A stretch of 64,000 nucleotides of DNA, from positions 62,001 through 126,000 of the forward strand of contig NZ_LAKD02000011.1 in the NCBI RefSeq assembly GCF_000968685.2. Reading direction: 5' to 3'. The notes beneath the pieces were generated by a model. It made no database searches and had not been told where the DNA came from. It was given only the letters and a program-made list of their open reading frames with translations. How positions within the stretch are numbered: the first letter of the stretch is position 1; each line of letters starts with the position of its first letter. This document shows positions 8,370 to 15,828 of this stretch, piece by piece. This stretch comes from Streptomyces antioxidans. Lineage in GTDB: Bacteria; Actinomycetota; Actinomycetes; Streptomycetales; Streptomycetaceae. The translations under genes and the position numbers were made by a program.

Positions 8370-9332
8370 GTGAACCGGGACCTCGAACCGCGCCTGCTGC
8401 GCGCCTTCACCGCCGTTGCCGACGAGCTGCACTTCACCCGCGCCGCCGCCCGCCTCTACGTCGCCCAGCAGGCCCTCAGCCGCGACATCCGGCGCCTGGA
8501 GCGGGAGTTGGGCGCGGAGCTGTTCGTCCGTACCACCCGCCAGGTCGCCCTCACGGCCGCGGGCGAACGGCTGCTGCCGTACGCCCGGCGGGTGCTCCAG
8601 GCCCAGGACGACCTGGCGGCGGCCTTCAGCGGGGGCGAGCACCGGCCGCTGCTGGTGGACGTGAGCGCTCCGGTGAGCACCGGAAGCCGGGTGCTGGCGG
8701 AGGCGCGGCGCCGCGCCGGCCCCGAGACCGAGCTGGTGGCCCGCTTCCACAGCGGGCTGGCCGGGGCCGCCGCCGAACTCCTCGCCGGTCGTCTCGACGT
8801 CTCCTTCGGCCGGGCCCGCGGCCTCGACCCCGCCGTGCTCGCCCGGCTGGACCACCGGCTGATCCGCTACGAGCGCATCGCCGTGGTCCTGCGCGAGGAC
8901 CACCCGCTGGCCCGGCTGGCGGAGGTCCCGCTGTCCGCGCTCGCGGGCGAGACCCTGTACGCGGCGGCGGGCAACGACGCCACCACCGAGTGGACGGACC
9001 TGGCCGCCCAGCTCTTCGCGGGGCGCGGGATCGCGATGGCGGAGCCGTTCCCGGAGATCGACGGGGACGAGGAGTTCATCCGGGTGGTGGCCAAGCGCCG
9101 CTGGTCGGTGCTGGCCAGCGAGGTGTTCACCCACCTCCCCGGCGCGGTGCTGCGCCCCCTCACCGAGCCCGTTCCGCTCTCACCGGTCTCCATCGTGTGG
9201 CGCAAGGGCCTCACCCACCCCGGCCTGGATGCCCTCCACGCCGCGGCCCGCACGCTCGCGACCGCGTCCGGCTGGCTCCACCGCCCACCGAACTCCTGGC
9301 TACCCCACCCCGAGGCGGACCTCACCTCGTGA
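8370..9332 (+). CDS. LysR-family transcriptional regulator
   Basis: The 320-residue protein has a LysR winged helix (about 5-65: RLLRAFTAVADELHFTRAAARL then AQQALSRDIRRLE) and a C-terminal effector-binding domain. The frame is open far upstream into the hydrolase gene, so the start was chosen by domain: GTG at 8370 (NRDLEPRLLRAF) puts the helix at the normal position; GTG at 8364 is equally possible. The 266 bp between the hydrolase stop and this start hold no convincing gene and presumably its promoter. Its 3' end overlaps the convergent P-loop gene by 11 bp. Its target is unknown. Confidence 0.87.
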   Translation: MNRDLEPRLLRAFTAVADELHFTRAAARLYVAQQALSRDIRRLERELGAELFVRTTRQVALTAAGERLLPYARRVLQAQDDLAAAFSGGEHRPLLVDVSAPVSTGSRVLAEARRRAGPETELVARFHSGLAGAAAELLAGRLDVSFGRARGLDPAVLARLDHRLIRYERIAVVLREDHPLARLAEVPLSALAGETLYAAAGNDATTEWTDLAAQLFAGRGIAMAEPFPEIDGDEEFIRVVAKRRWSVLASEVFTHLPGAVLRPLTEPVPLSPVSIVWRKGLTHPGLDALHAAARTLATASGWLHRPPNSWLPHPEADLTS

Positions 9333-9843
9333 CGGCCCCGGCGATCCGCAGGGCGGCCTGGGCCGGTGTGAGCTGCGTCGTGTCGATGACCTCGGCCTCG
9401 TCGTGCAGCCATGTGCGGGCCGCCTCGGCATAGGGCTCGAGGTAGGAGAGACGGAACGGGGAGGGGCCAAGGACGGTGTCCCCCTCGATGCGCCCGCGGA
9501 GGGTGTCCTGGTCGGCGTGGAGGACGAAGTGCCTCACCGGAATGGCGTGGGAGGCGAGGCCCGCGCTGATCTCCCGCCAGTACTGCTCGACCAGGACGGT
9601 CATGGGCATCACCAGCGTGCCGCCGGTGTAGTCGAGCACGTGGCGGGCGGTCTCGACGACGAGTGGCCGCCAGGGCGGCCAGTGCTGGAAGTTGCCCGTC
9701 CAGGGCAGCCCCGGTGTGATGTCCATGAGCGTTTCGCCGACCTTCTCGGCGTCGAACACCCGTGAATCCGGGATCAGCTGCTGTACGAGTGCGCTGGTCG
9801 TCGTCTTGCCCGCGCCGTGGGTGCCATTGAGCCATACGATCAC
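9322..9843 (-). CDS. P-loop ATP-binding protein, TmrB/kinase-like
   Basis: The 173-residue protein starts with a nucleotide-binding P-loop (WLNGTHGAGKTTT, residues 4-16) and has the compact size of small kinases. TmrB-like ATP-binding proteins, named after the Bacillus tunicamycin-resistance protein, share the N-terminal NGxxGAGKT and the later RxxHFVLxAdxxtLxxRI pattern, seen here as VRHFVLHADQDTLRGRIEGD. The function in Streptomyces is unknown; phosphorylation of a small molecule is a reasonable inference. It stands alone on the minus strand between two plus-strand genes. Confidence 0.75.
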   Translation of the reverse strand: MIVWLNGTHGAGKTTTSALVQQLIPDSRVFDAEKVGETLMDITPGLPWTGNFQHWPPWRPLVVETARHVLDYTGGTLVMPMTVLVEQYWREISAGLASHAIPVRHFVLHADQDTLRGRIEGDTVLGPSPFRLSYLEPYAEAARTWLHDEAEVIDTTQLTPAQAALRIAGAVTR

Positions 9844-10031
9844 GGACCCGAATCTAGCGCCGTGCGGGCCGCGGGACCCGGGGCCGAGCCCGGGACCGGG
9901 CCTGAGCTCGAGCCCCGTTGTCGGAGGGGTGGTCTACGGTGGGGATCGCCCTGGCCCCCTGGGGTTCGTTGCGCCCCTTCAGCCCCCTGAGCCCCTTCAG
10001 TCCCTTCAGCCGAGTGCGAGGAGAATCCGGA

Positions 10032-10397
10032 GTGACCCCCGAGCAACTGCGGTCCTTCTGCCTCTCCTTCAACGCGGTGGTGGAGGAGTTCCCGTTCTCC
10101 CGGCACCCGGGGGTGTCGACCTTCAAGGTGCTCGGCAAGATCTTCGCGCTGACGACGCTGGACGCCCGTCCGCTCACGGTGAATCTGAAGTGCGACCCGG
10201 CGGACGCGGGGCGGCTCCGCGAGGGGCATCCGGGGCTGATCGTCCCGGGGTGGCATATGAACAAGCGCCACTGGAACACGGTGACGGTCGACGGCGGCCT
10301 CCCGGACCGGCTGGTCCGGGAGCTCATCGAGGACTCCTACGACCTGGTGGTCGCGGGGCTGCCGAGGGCCGAGCGGCTTCGGCTCGACCGGCCCTGA
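10032..10397 (+). CDS. MmcQ/YjbR-family protein
   Basis: The 121-residue protein begins at GTG 10032, preceded by the RBS GAGGAGAA (about 10018-10025). It shows the small double-wing-type fold pattern of YjbR/MmcQ proteins: LRSFCLSFNAVVEEFPF, then KVLGKIFAL, LTVNLKCDP and a C-terminal HWNTVTVDGGLPDRLVRELIEDSYDLVVAGLP. YjbR resembles a DNA-binding fold, but its biological role is not known. The in-frame extension back to 9918 is low-complexity (repeats of CCCCTTCAG) and was not counted as coding. Confidence 0.85.
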   Translation: MTPEQLRSFCLSFNAVVEEFPFSRHPGVSTFKVLGKIFALTTLDARPLTVNLKCDPADAGRLREGHPGLIVPGWHMNKRHWNTVTVDGGLPDRLVRELIEDSYDLVVAGLPRAERLRLDRP

Positions 10398-10456
10398 GGG
10401 CCCGCGGCCCCCGGGAATCCCCCTCACCGCCGCCCGGGCGCACGGGTGAGAGCAAG

Positions 10457-10472
10457 GTTTCGTCCGCGTCAC
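10457..10472 (+). promoter_or_regulatory. Candidate GlnR box upstream of narK
   Basis: The sequence GTTTC-N6-GTCAC matches the GlnR half-site pair GTNAC-N6-GNAAC read on the other strand. It lies 70 bp before the narK start. GlnR is the global nitrogen regulator of Streptomyces and controls nitrate assimilation genes, so the position makes sense. A second, weaker pair may follow. Confidence 0.55.
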
Positions 10473-10541
10473 CTGCCGCCACGGCCCGGAAATCCGCCGT
10501 CCCTACCGTCAGGCAGCGACACCGAGAACTGTGGAGGCGTG

Positions 10542-11942
10542 ATGACAGCCCCGACCACCACCGCCGCACGCAAGGGGGGCCGCTGGATCGAGCAGTGGGA
10601 CCCGGAGGACGAGAGGTTCTGGAGGGAGGAGGGGGAGCGGATCGCCGCCCGGAACCTGGTCTTCTCCATCCTCTCCGAGCACATCGGGTTCTCCCTATGG
10701 TCCCTGTGGTCGGTGATGGTGCTGTTCATGGGCCCTGAGTACGGGGTCGACGCGGCCGGCAAGTTCTTCCTGGTCGCCGTGCCCACCCTGGTGGGCGGGG
10801 TGCTGCGGGTGCCGTACACCTTCGCCGTCGCGCGGTACGGCGGGCGCAACTGGACGGTCATCAGCGCGGGAACGCTGCTCGTGCCCGCGGTCGCCGCCGC
10901 CGTGGTGATGGAGCCCGGAACCTCGTACACCACGTTCATGGTGGTCGCGGCGCTCACCGGGCTCGGGGGCGGCAACTTCGCCTCGTCCATGACCAACATC
11001 AACTCCTTCTACCCGCTGCGCAGGAAGGGCTGGGCGCTCGGGCTCAACGCGGGCGGCGGCAATATCGGCGTGCCCCTGATCCAGCTGGTCGGACTGCTGG
11101 TGATCGGCACCGCCGGGGCGGCCCACCCGCGGCTCGTGCTCGCCGTCTACATCCCGCTGATCGTCGTCGCCGCGGTGCTCTCGGCGCTGTTCATGGACAA
11201 CCTGGCGCCGGTGCGCAACGACACCGGGGCGGCCAGGGAGGCGGCGCGGGACGCCCACACCTGGATCATGTCACTGCTCTACATCGGCACCTTCGGCTCG
11301 TTCATCGGCTACAGCTTCGCCTTCGGTCTCGTGCTGCAGAACCAGTTCGACCGCACCCCGCTCCAGGCCGCCTCGCTCACCTTCATCGGCCCGCTGCTCG
11401 GGTCGCTCGTCCGCCCCGTCGGCGGTCGGCTCGCCGACGCCCACGGCGGCGCGAGGATCACGCTGTGGACCTTCGGGGCCATGGCCGCCGCGACCGTCGT
11501 GGTCGTCTGCGCCTCCGCACAGGGGTCGCTGACCGTCTTCCTCATCGGCTTCATCGCCCTCTTCGTCCTCAGCGGGCTGGGCAACGGCTCCACCTTCAAG
11601 ATGATCCCCGGCATCTTCCAGGCGAAGGCCGTGGCCCGCGGCCTGACCGGCGAGGAGGCCGCGGTCTACGGGCGGCGGCTGTCGGGCGCGGCGATGGGGC
11701 TGATCGGGGCGGTCGGCGCGCTCGGCGGCCTCGGGATCAACCTCGCCTTCCGGGAGTCGTTCCTGGGCGCCCAGTCCGGGACCCCCGCCTTCGTCTCCTT
11801 CCTCGGCTTCTACGCGGTGTGCTCCGCGGTCACCTGGGCCGTATACCTCCGTGGCGCCCGCCGCCCGGCCGCGGTGTCCGCCGTGCGGGCGGGCGCGCAT
11901 GATCCGCGGGCGGAGCGGCAACCCGCCTACGCGGACGTCTGA
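10542..11942 (+). CDS. narK: Nitrate/nitrite transporter, NarK/NasA type (MFS)
   Basis: This 466-residue membrane transporter of the major facilitator superfamily moves nitrate or nitrite across the cell membrane. It carries both nitrate-signature regions: GLGGGNFASSMTNINSFYP after the fourth or fifth membrane segment, and GLGNGSTFKMIP in the second half. About twelve hydrophobic segments are visible. The ATG at 10542 follows the RBS GTGGAGG; a GTG one codon earlier is also possible. Upstream is a sequence matching a GlnR box, and downstream is the HemD-like regulator nnaR, the same pairing known in S. coelicolor. Assimilatory nitrate uptake is the most likely role. Confidence 0.92.
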   Translation: MTAPTTTAARKGGRWIEQWDPEDERFWREEGERIAARNLVFSILSEHIGFSLWSLWSVMVLFMGPEYGVDAAGKFFLVAVPTLVGGVLRVPYTFAVARYGGRNWTVISAGTLLVPAVAAAVVMEPGTSYTTFMVVAALTGLGGGNFASSMTNINSFYPLRRKGWALGLNAGGGNIGVPLIQLVGLLVIGTAGAAHPRLVLAVYIPLIVVAAVLSALFMDNLAPVRNDTGAAREAARDAHTWIMSLLYIGTFGSFIGYSFAFGLVLQNQFDRTPLQAASLTFIGPLLGSLVRPVGGRLADAHGGARITLWTFGAMAAATVVVVCASAQGSLTVFLIGFIALFVLSGLGNGSTFKMIPGIFQAKAVARGLTGEEAAVYGRRLSGAAMGLIGAVGALGGLGINLAFRESFLGAQSGTPAFVSFLGFYAVCSAVTWAVYLRGARRPAAVSAVRAGAHDPRAERQPAYADV

Positions 11943-12085
11943 ACGGGCTTCTGAACGGGTTTCTGAGGGGGACGACAGCCGAGCGGGCGTTCCGGCGGCT
12001 CGGGGCGTACGGTCGGGCGGGGGCCCGTGCGGTCGGCCGGGGGAGCCCGTACGGCCCGTCGCGGAAGCCCCCGGCCGTCGGCCCC

Positions 12086-12101
12086 GTTACGTCCGGGAAA
12101 C
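12086..12101 (+). promoter_or_regulatory. Candidate GlnR box upstream of nnaR
   Basis: GTTAC-N6-GAAAC fits the published GlnR consensus gTnAc-n6-GaAAc at every fixed position. It lies 100 bp before the chosen nnaR start. GGGAACC 8 bases further on could be part of a second half-site. Confidence 0.62.
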
Positions 12102-12200
12102 CTCCGGGAACCGCCACCGATACGGGACGGCGACAGGATGCGGAGCCGAAGGCACCGCTACGCGAGTGAACCGGGAGATCGGGAGATCGGGTCGAGAGCC

Positions 12201-13367
12201 ATGCACCGAGAACAGACCGGGGCCGCGGGCGATGAGCCGCCCGTCGGCCCTCTCGCCGGATTCACCGTGGGGGTCACGGCCGCGCGCCGTGCGGATGAGC
12301 TCGGCGCCCTGCTGCGGCGCCGTGGCGCGGAGGTGATGCACGCGCCCGCGCTGCGGATCGTGCCGCTGGCCGACGACTCCGAACTCCTCGCCGCCACCAA
12401 GCAGTTGATCGACAGCGCCCCCGATGTCGTGGTCGCCACCACCGCCATCGGCTTCCGCGGCTGGGTCGAGGCCGCCGACGGCTGGGGCCTGGGCGAGGCC
12501 CTGCTCGACCGGTTGCGCGAGGTGCGGGTGCTGGCCCGTGGGCCCAAGGTGCGCGGGGCGATCCGGGCCGCCGGGCTCACCGAGGAGTGGTACCCGGCCT
12601 CCGAATCGATGGCCGAGGTGCTCGAGCGGCTGCTGGAGGAGGGCGTCGAGGGCAACCGCGTCGCCGTCCAGCTGCACGGCGAGCCGCTGCCCGGCTTCAT
12701 CGAGTCGCTGCGGGCCGCGGGGGCGGAGGTGGTCGGGGTGCCGGTGTACCGCTGGATGCCACCGGAGGACATCGGTCCGGTGGACCGGCTGCTGGACGCG
12801 ACGGTCGCCCGTGCCCTGGACGCCGTCACCTTCACCAGCGCGCCCGCCGCCGCGAGCCTGCTGGACCGGGCGGAGCGGCGCGGAATGCGCGGGGAGCTGC
12901 TGGACGCGCTCCGCCACGATGTGCTGCCCGCGTGCGTCGGGCCGGTCACCGCGCTGCCGCTGGAGGCCCACGACATCCCCACCTCCCAGCCCGAACGGTT
13001 CCGGCTCGGGCCGCTGGTGCAGCTGGTGACCGCGGAACTTCCGGGCCGGGTGCGGCCGTTGCCGGTCGCCGGGCGGCGGCTGGAGATCCGCGGCCATGCG
13101 GTGGTCGTGGACGGGGAGCTGCGTACGGTGCCGCCCGCCGGGATGGCGTTGCTGCGGGCCCTGGCGCGTCGGCCGGGCTGGGTCGTGGCGCGGTCGGAGC
13201 TGCTGCGGTCGTTGCCGGGGGCCGGGCGTGATGAACACGCGGTGGAGACGGCGATGGCCCGGCTGCGGACGGCTCTTGGCTCGCCGAAGCTGATCCAGAC
13301 GGTGGTCAAGCGGGGGTATCGGCTGGCGCTCGATCCGTCGGCCGACACGAAGTATGGGGGCGGGTAG
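12201..13367 (+). CDS. nnaR: HemD-like nitrate/nitrite assimilation regulator NnaR
   Basis: The 388-residue protein fuses a uroporphyrinogen-III synthase-like domain (about 18-270: GFTVGVTAARRADELGALLRRRGAEV, VVVATTAIGFRGW, TFTSAPAA) to a C-terminal OmpR/PhoB-type winged helix (about 300-380: VDGELRTVPPAGMALLRALARRPGWVV, then VETAMARLRTALG and VVKRGYRL). This fusion next to narK matches NnaR, described in S. coelicolor as a co-activator with GlnR of nitrate/nitrite genes. The HemD part probably acts as a sensor or scaffold rather than in heme synthesis. The ATG at 12201 is the first one consistent with the domain start. A GlnR-type box lies upstream. Confidence 0.88.
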   Translation: MHREQTGAAGDEPPVGPLAGFTVGVTAARRADELGALLRRRGAEVMHAPALRIVPLADDSELLAATKQLIDSAPDVVVATTAIGFRGWVEAADGWGLGEALLDRLREVRVLARGPKVRGAIRAAGLTEEWYPASESMAEVLERLLEEGVEGNRVAVQLHGEPLPGFIESLRAAGAEVVGVPVYRWMPPEDIGPVDRLLDATVARALDAVTFTSAPAAASLLDRAERRGMRGELLDALRHDVLPACVGPVTALPLEAHDIPTSQPERFRLGPLVQLVTAELPGRVRPLPVAGRRLEIRGHAVVVDGELRTVPPAGMALLRALARRPGWVVARSELLRSLPGAGRDEHAVETAMARLRTALGSPKLIQTVVKRGYRLALDPSADTKYGGG

Positions 13368-13378
13368 CTGTTTTTGTC

Positions 13379-13518
13379 GGGGCTCCGCCCCTCGGCCCCG
13401 CCGGGACCCCGCCCCGGACCCCGCTCCTCAAACGCCGGAGGGGCTGGAACATGGGGCTCCGCCCCGGGCCCGGCTCCTCAATCGCCGGAGGGACTGGAGT
13501 TCTGCCGGAGGGGCTGGG
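13379..13518 (+). repeat. Streptomyces-type intergenic repeat, two and a half copies
   Basis: GGGGCTCCGCCCC occurs at 13379-13391 and 13453-13465. A 26-bp unit with core CTCCTCAA(A/T)CGCCGGAGG occurs at 13423-13448 and 13473-13498, and a partial third copy (GCCGGAGGGGCTGG) ends near 13518. The short GGGGC/GCCCC hairpins may work as terminators after nnaR. Confidence 0.85.
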
Positions 13519-13598
13519 CTGAGAGGGTTACGGGTATCACGCGCGGCGGGCACTCTGAAGGTGACCGGATCGGGGCTTCCCGAAGGGGTGACGGGAAC

Positions 13599-14201
13599 AT
13601 GGCGTCGGCGTCGGCCTACGACCTGCGGTTCGACTCGGGGCGGATCTGCCTGGACCTGGTGGCCACCGTCGGCGGTCGGCTCAGCGAGGCGCCCGTCGAG
13701 CGGCTCGGCGGGGTGGAACCCCTCAGGGCGTGGCTGCTGGGCGCCGGTCTGGTGCCCGGCGGCACCCCGCTCGAGGCCGTGGACCACCGCTGGCTGGTCC
13801 GCTTCCGGGCCGCCCGCGATCTGCTGCACCGCATCGTCCACACCGAGGTCGACGGCCATGCCGCGGCGGCCGATCTGGAGCGGATGAACGCGCTGGCCGC
13901 CACCGCCCCGCCCGCGCTGCGCGCCGTACGGACCCCCGACGGCACCCTGGTGTGCGCCCTCGCCGGGAAGCCGGACTGCGGTGCGCTGCTCTCCCAGATC
14001 GCCCGGGACGCGGTGCAGTTGCTCACCGACCCGGTGGCGCGCGGGCAGTTGCGGCGCTGTGCGGGGGAGACCTGCTCGCTGGTCTATCTCGACACCTCGC
14101 GCGGCCGCCGCCGGCGCTGGTGCTCCAGCGAAATCTGCGGAAACCGCGAGCGGGTCGCCCGGCACCGACGCCGGGTAAATCCAAGCATCAGCAAAGCGTG
14201 A
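13599..14201 (+). CDS. CGNR zinc-finger protein (ABATE-type N-terminal domain)
   Basis: The 200-residue protein ends in a CGNR zinc finger: RRCAGETCSLVYLDTS, then RRRRWCSSEICGNRERVARHRRR, with four cysteines spaced as in the family and the CGNR signature. The N-terminal part (FDSGRICLDLVATVGGR) matches the stress-associated N-domain usually paired with it. These proteins are thought to be transcriptional regulators that bind DNA through the finger; no target is known. The ATG at 13599 follows GAAGGGGTGACGGGA. The gene stands between an intergenic repeat and a hairpin terminator, so it is probably monocistronic. Confidence 0.88.
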   Translation: MASASAYDLRFDSGRICLDLVATVGGRLSEAPVERLGGVEPLRAWLLGAGLVPGGTPLEAVDHRWLVRFRAARDLLHRIVHTEVDGHAAAADLERMNALAATAPPALRAVRTPDGTLVCALAGKPDCGALLSQIARDAVQLLTDPVARGQLRRCAGETCSLVYLDTSRGRRRRWCSSEICGNRERVARHRRRVNPSISKA

Positions 14202-14253
14202 GGCGATATTCGGTCATGCCCCGGTCAGTACCACCCGGTACCCGGACATGACA

Positions 14254-14282
14254 CAGGCCCCGGATGGGGGGACCGGGGCCTG
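14254..14282 (+). terminator. Hairpin terminator after the CGNR gene
   Basis: A 10-bp perfect stem (CAGGCCCCGG at 14254-14263 with 14273-14282) and a 9-nt loop lie 53 bp after the CGNR stop. Confidence 0.75.
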
Positions 14283-14483
14283 CGGGGCGGATTTGGGGAG
14301 GGAGCCCTTCCTGATGGCCGAAGCCCGCCCGGCGTCGGCCGCACTCGGACTCAAGTACGCATCGCACAGCGGGAGAGTTCAGCCGGGGAATGGGATGTAC
14401 ATCACACGGTGGTCGATGAACGCCGAGTGTTTCCAGCCCGTACCCCCCTCGACCCGGCGGCTTGCGTACGCAAAGATGCCCTC

Positions 14484-15005
14484 GTGACCGAGAGGACGAC
14501 ACCGGACGACGCGCTCATGCGCGCGCTCTACGCGGAGCACGCAGGCCCGCTTCTCGCCTTCGTCCTGCGCCTGGTCGCGGGCGACCGGCACCGTGCCGAG
14601 GACGTGGTCCAGGAGACCCTTCTGCGCGCCTGGCGCAACGCCGACCAATTGCGGCGCTCCGGCGGATCGGTACGACCCTGGCTGGTGACCGTGGCCCGCC
14701 GCATCGTCATCGACGGCCACCGCCAACGCCGCGCCCGCCCCCACGAAGTGGACGCCGCGCCGCTCCATGCGATGCCCGCCGCGGACGACATCGACCGCGC
14801 ATTGCGCCAGATGACCATTTCTGACGCGCTGAATGACCTCACCGACGCACATAGAGCGGCGCTCGTCGAGACATACTTCAAGGGACGGACGGTGAGTGAG
14901 GCGGCCGAAGTGCTGGGCGTTCCCGCCGGGACGGTGCGGTCCCGGGTCTTCTACGCGCTGCGCTCCCTGAAGCTTTCGCTCGAGGAACGGGGGGTCACGG
15001 CATGA
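14484..15005 (+). CDS. sigU: ECF sigma factor, SigU
   Basis: This 173-residue extracytoplasmic-function sigma factor has region 2 (about 10-75: LMRALYAEHAGPLLAFVLRL, RAEDVVQETLLRAWRN) and region 4 (about 115-165: LNDLTDAHRAALVETYFKGRTVSEAAEVLG then TVRSRVFYALRSL). It overlaps its cognate anti-sigma gene by 4 bp. Gene order (anti-sigma, HelD-like ATPase and malic enzyme downstream) corresponds to SCO2954 (SigU) of S. coelicolor as I remember it; excess SigU there blocks sporulation and alters secreted proteins. The GTG at 14484 is placed just before ERTTPDDALM; the frame is open upstream but has no sigma homology. Confidence 0.87.
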   Translation: MTERTTPDDALMRALYAEHAGPLLAFVLRLVAGDRHRAEDVVQETLLRAWRNADQLRRSGGSVRPWLVTVARRIVIDGHRQRRARPHEVDAAPLHAMPAADDIDRALRQMTISDALNDLTDAHRAALVETYFKGRTVSEAAEVLGVPAGTVRSRVFYALRSLKLSLEERGVTA

Positions 15006-15763
15006 TGCCGGCAGCGGACGACCAGCAGCACACCGCGGTCGGCGCCTATGCGCTCGGGGTGCTCGACCCCGCCGACGCGGCGCGCTTCGAGGACCACCTC
15101 ATCGGATGCGAGCGGTGCGCCGCCGAGCTCGACGAGCTGATGGGCCTGCCGCCGCTGCTGGCCGAGTACGCCACCGCCGCCGACGGCACCGCGCTCCCGG
15201 ATCCGGCGGTGGTCACCGCCCGCCCGGGGCCCGAACTGCTCGACCGGCTGCTGGACGACGTCGCGGTGAGCCGTAAAGCCTCCGGCCGACGGCGTCTCTT
15301 CCTCGTCGCCGCGGCCGCCGTCCTCATCGTCGGCGGCCCGCTCGCGGGAGCCGCCATCACCGCGGGCTCCGACGACGGCGGCAAGGACCAGGTGGTGGCC
15401 TCCTCCTCCAAGCAGGTGTACGACCAGGGCGAGAAGTTCGGCTCGGTCGACCCCGTCACCAAGGTGGACGCCTCCGTCTCGCTGCAGCAGAAGGGCTGGG
15501 GCACCTCCGTCGCCCTCAAGCTGGGCAACCTCAAGGGGCCGCGCAGCTGCGACCTGGTCGCCATCGGCAAGGACGGCCACGAGGAGACCATCACCACCTG
15601 GGCCGTGCCCACCTCGGGCTACGGCGTCAAGGACGGGGACGGCTCCCGCTGGAGCAAGGAACCGCTCTACGCCCAGGGCGGCGCCGCCATGAACACCAAC
15701 GAGATCGAGCGGTTCGAGGTCCGCACCCTGGACGGCCAGCGGCTGGCCCAGGTCAGGCTCTGA
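15002..15763 (+). CDS. rsuA: Anti-sigma factor for SigU (RsuA-like)
   Basis: The 253-residue membrane protein has an N-terminal zinc-binding anti-sigma domain (HTAVGAYALGVLDPADAARF then HLIGCERC, the HxxxCxxC motif), one membrane segment (about 99-122, LFLVAAAAVLIVGGPLAGAA) and an extracytoplasmic C-terminal domain of the RskA type (about 130-253). It should hold SigU at the membrane until a signal triggers release. The ATG at 15002 overlaps the sigU stop (ATGA), indicating translational coupling. It stops 65 bp before the HelD-like gene. Confidence 0.87.
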   Translation: MMPAADDQQHTAVGAYALGVLDPADAARFEDHLIGCERCAAELDELMGLPPLLAEYATAADGTALPDPAVVTARPGPELLDRLLDDVAVSRKASGRRRLFLVAAAAVLIVGGPLAGAAITAGSDDGGKDQVVASSSKQVYDQGEKFGSVDPVTKVDASVSLQQKGWGTSVALKLGNLKGPRSCDLVAIGKDGHEETITTWAVPTSGYGVKDGDGSRWSKEPLYAQGGAAMNTNEIERFEVRTLDGQRLAQVRL

Positions 15764-15828
15764 GAAACCCCCTCTCCACAGGTGTACGGTTGACGGCTGC
15801 CCTTAAGAACACAGAAGGGGGCCCCTGG

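Noticed and set aside
15764..15828. Rifamycin-associated element upstream of the HelD-like gene
   Set aside because: The 65-bp gap shows no long inverted repeat of the expected kind, so an inducible HelR assignment is not made.
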